DNA from: Psychroflexus gondwanensis ACAM 44
Lineage (GTDB): Bacteria > Bacteroidota > Bacteroidia > Flavobacteriales > Flavobacteriaceae
Length of the DNA: 64,000 bases
Assembly (NCBI RefSeq): GCF_000355905.1
Contig: NZ_APLF01000006.1
Coordinates: forward strand, 56,540-120,539
Reading direction: 5' to 3'
Shown here piece by piece: positions 63,886-64,000 of this stretch; position 1 is the stretch's first letter; every line of letters starts with the position of its first letter. Made by a program: the position numbers and the translations under genes. The notes beneath the pieces were generated by a model. The model did not search any database. It was not told the origin of the DNA and was given only the letters and a program-made list of their open reading frames with translations.

Positions 63886-63970
63886 GGATTAACTAGCGTT
63901 GATCCAGAATTGAATCCCGCTTCTGCAAATAGAAATCCAAAAACTGCTATCGCATTTTTTGTCTTTATTT
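63886..63970. repeat. Dispersed repeat, copy C
   Basis: Fullest copy of the element seen in A and B: GGATTAACTAGCGTTGATCC, GAATCCCGCTTCTGC, ATAGAAATCCAAAAACTGCT and ATCGCATTTTTT. The minus strand reads as a short open stretch (AIAVFGFLFAEAGF), perhaps the trace of a gene end, but there is no complete ORF. Confidence 0.82.
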
Positions 63971-64000
63971 GTTTCAGTAAATTTTTAAGCAAGTTTAAAA

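Larger units (their letters stand above)
63353..64000. other. Gene-free right end of the window
   Basis: About 650 bases without a supported ORF. It holds two hairpins (63656-63716) and repeat copy C. The left part is the upstream region of the SbtA operon. Confidence 0.5.

Noticed and set aside
1..64000. CRISPR arrays, rRNA, tRNA genes, prophage or complete insertion sequences
   Set aside because: No regularly spaced short repeats, no rRNA-like stretches, no cloverleaf I could find by eye, and no transposase or phage structural genes. A tRNA scan could still find one I missed.

Overview
The window looks like a chromosome segment of a member of the Flavobacteriaceae (Bacteroidota), probably marine. 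The evidence is the low GC content, promoter -7 elements of the Bacteroidota type (TAnnTTTG) in front of several genes, a type IX secretion C-terminal sorting domain, and families typical of this group (GLPGLI, DUF5916, DUF6428, DUF3667, DUF3098, DUF2141). I found no rRNA, tRNA, CRISPR array, prophage or intact insertion sequence. Species cannot be told from the sequence.

Layout. 1-3.6 kb: end of an aerobic terminal oxidase locus (subunits III and IV, a cysteine-less thioredoxin-like protein, SCO, DUF420 protein, small CxxC membrane protein), then an ArsC/Spx-like protein and a DMT exporter. 5-8.3 kb, minus strand: a FAS1 protein without signal peptide and a DUF5916 outer-membrane protein. 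8.4-11.1 kb: an arsenic cluster (arsR, DUF6428, acr3, LMW-phosphatase-type arsC) with a palindromic candidate operator. 12.2-17.3 kb: TetR, a catalytically degenerate ABC protein, HlyD and TolC, which together form an envelope-spanning export system. 17.3-20.8 kb: ribE, pdxA-yceD-rpmF and a T9SS-secreted protein. 20.9-30.7 kb: cspA, CLC channel, aspS, tag, and the ftsX-DUF3098-uppP-truB operon.

30.8-37.5 kb: leuS and polA. The leuS gene is very unusual: it is 1231 codons long and carries an in-frame, hairpin-bounded insertion encoding a DUF559 (Vsr/PD-(D/E)XK-like) nuclease domain inside the editing region, plus two further expanded segments. I regard this as the most interesting object in the window. 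37.5-38.7 kb is a gene-free block of about 190-bp tandem repeats with strong internal hairpins.

38.7-49.8 kb is mostly envelope and secreted proteins: metallophosphoesterase, DUF885 peptidase, M57 peptidase, MRJP-like protein, and a GLPGLI/outer-membrane beta-barrel pair. 49.9-52.4 kb is a GC-richer uvrA2-like gene lacking the UvrB-binding region. 52.7-53.2 kb is a toxin-antitoxin module whose RelE/ParE toxin is broken by one stop codon. 53.4-58.8 kb: DUF2141 protein, S9 peptidase, Cys/Met PLP enzyme and M20 amidohydrolase. 59.4-64 kb is gene-poor and carries three copies of a dispersed repeat, a flavin reductase, and a three-gene operon ending in an SbtA-type bicarbonate transporter.
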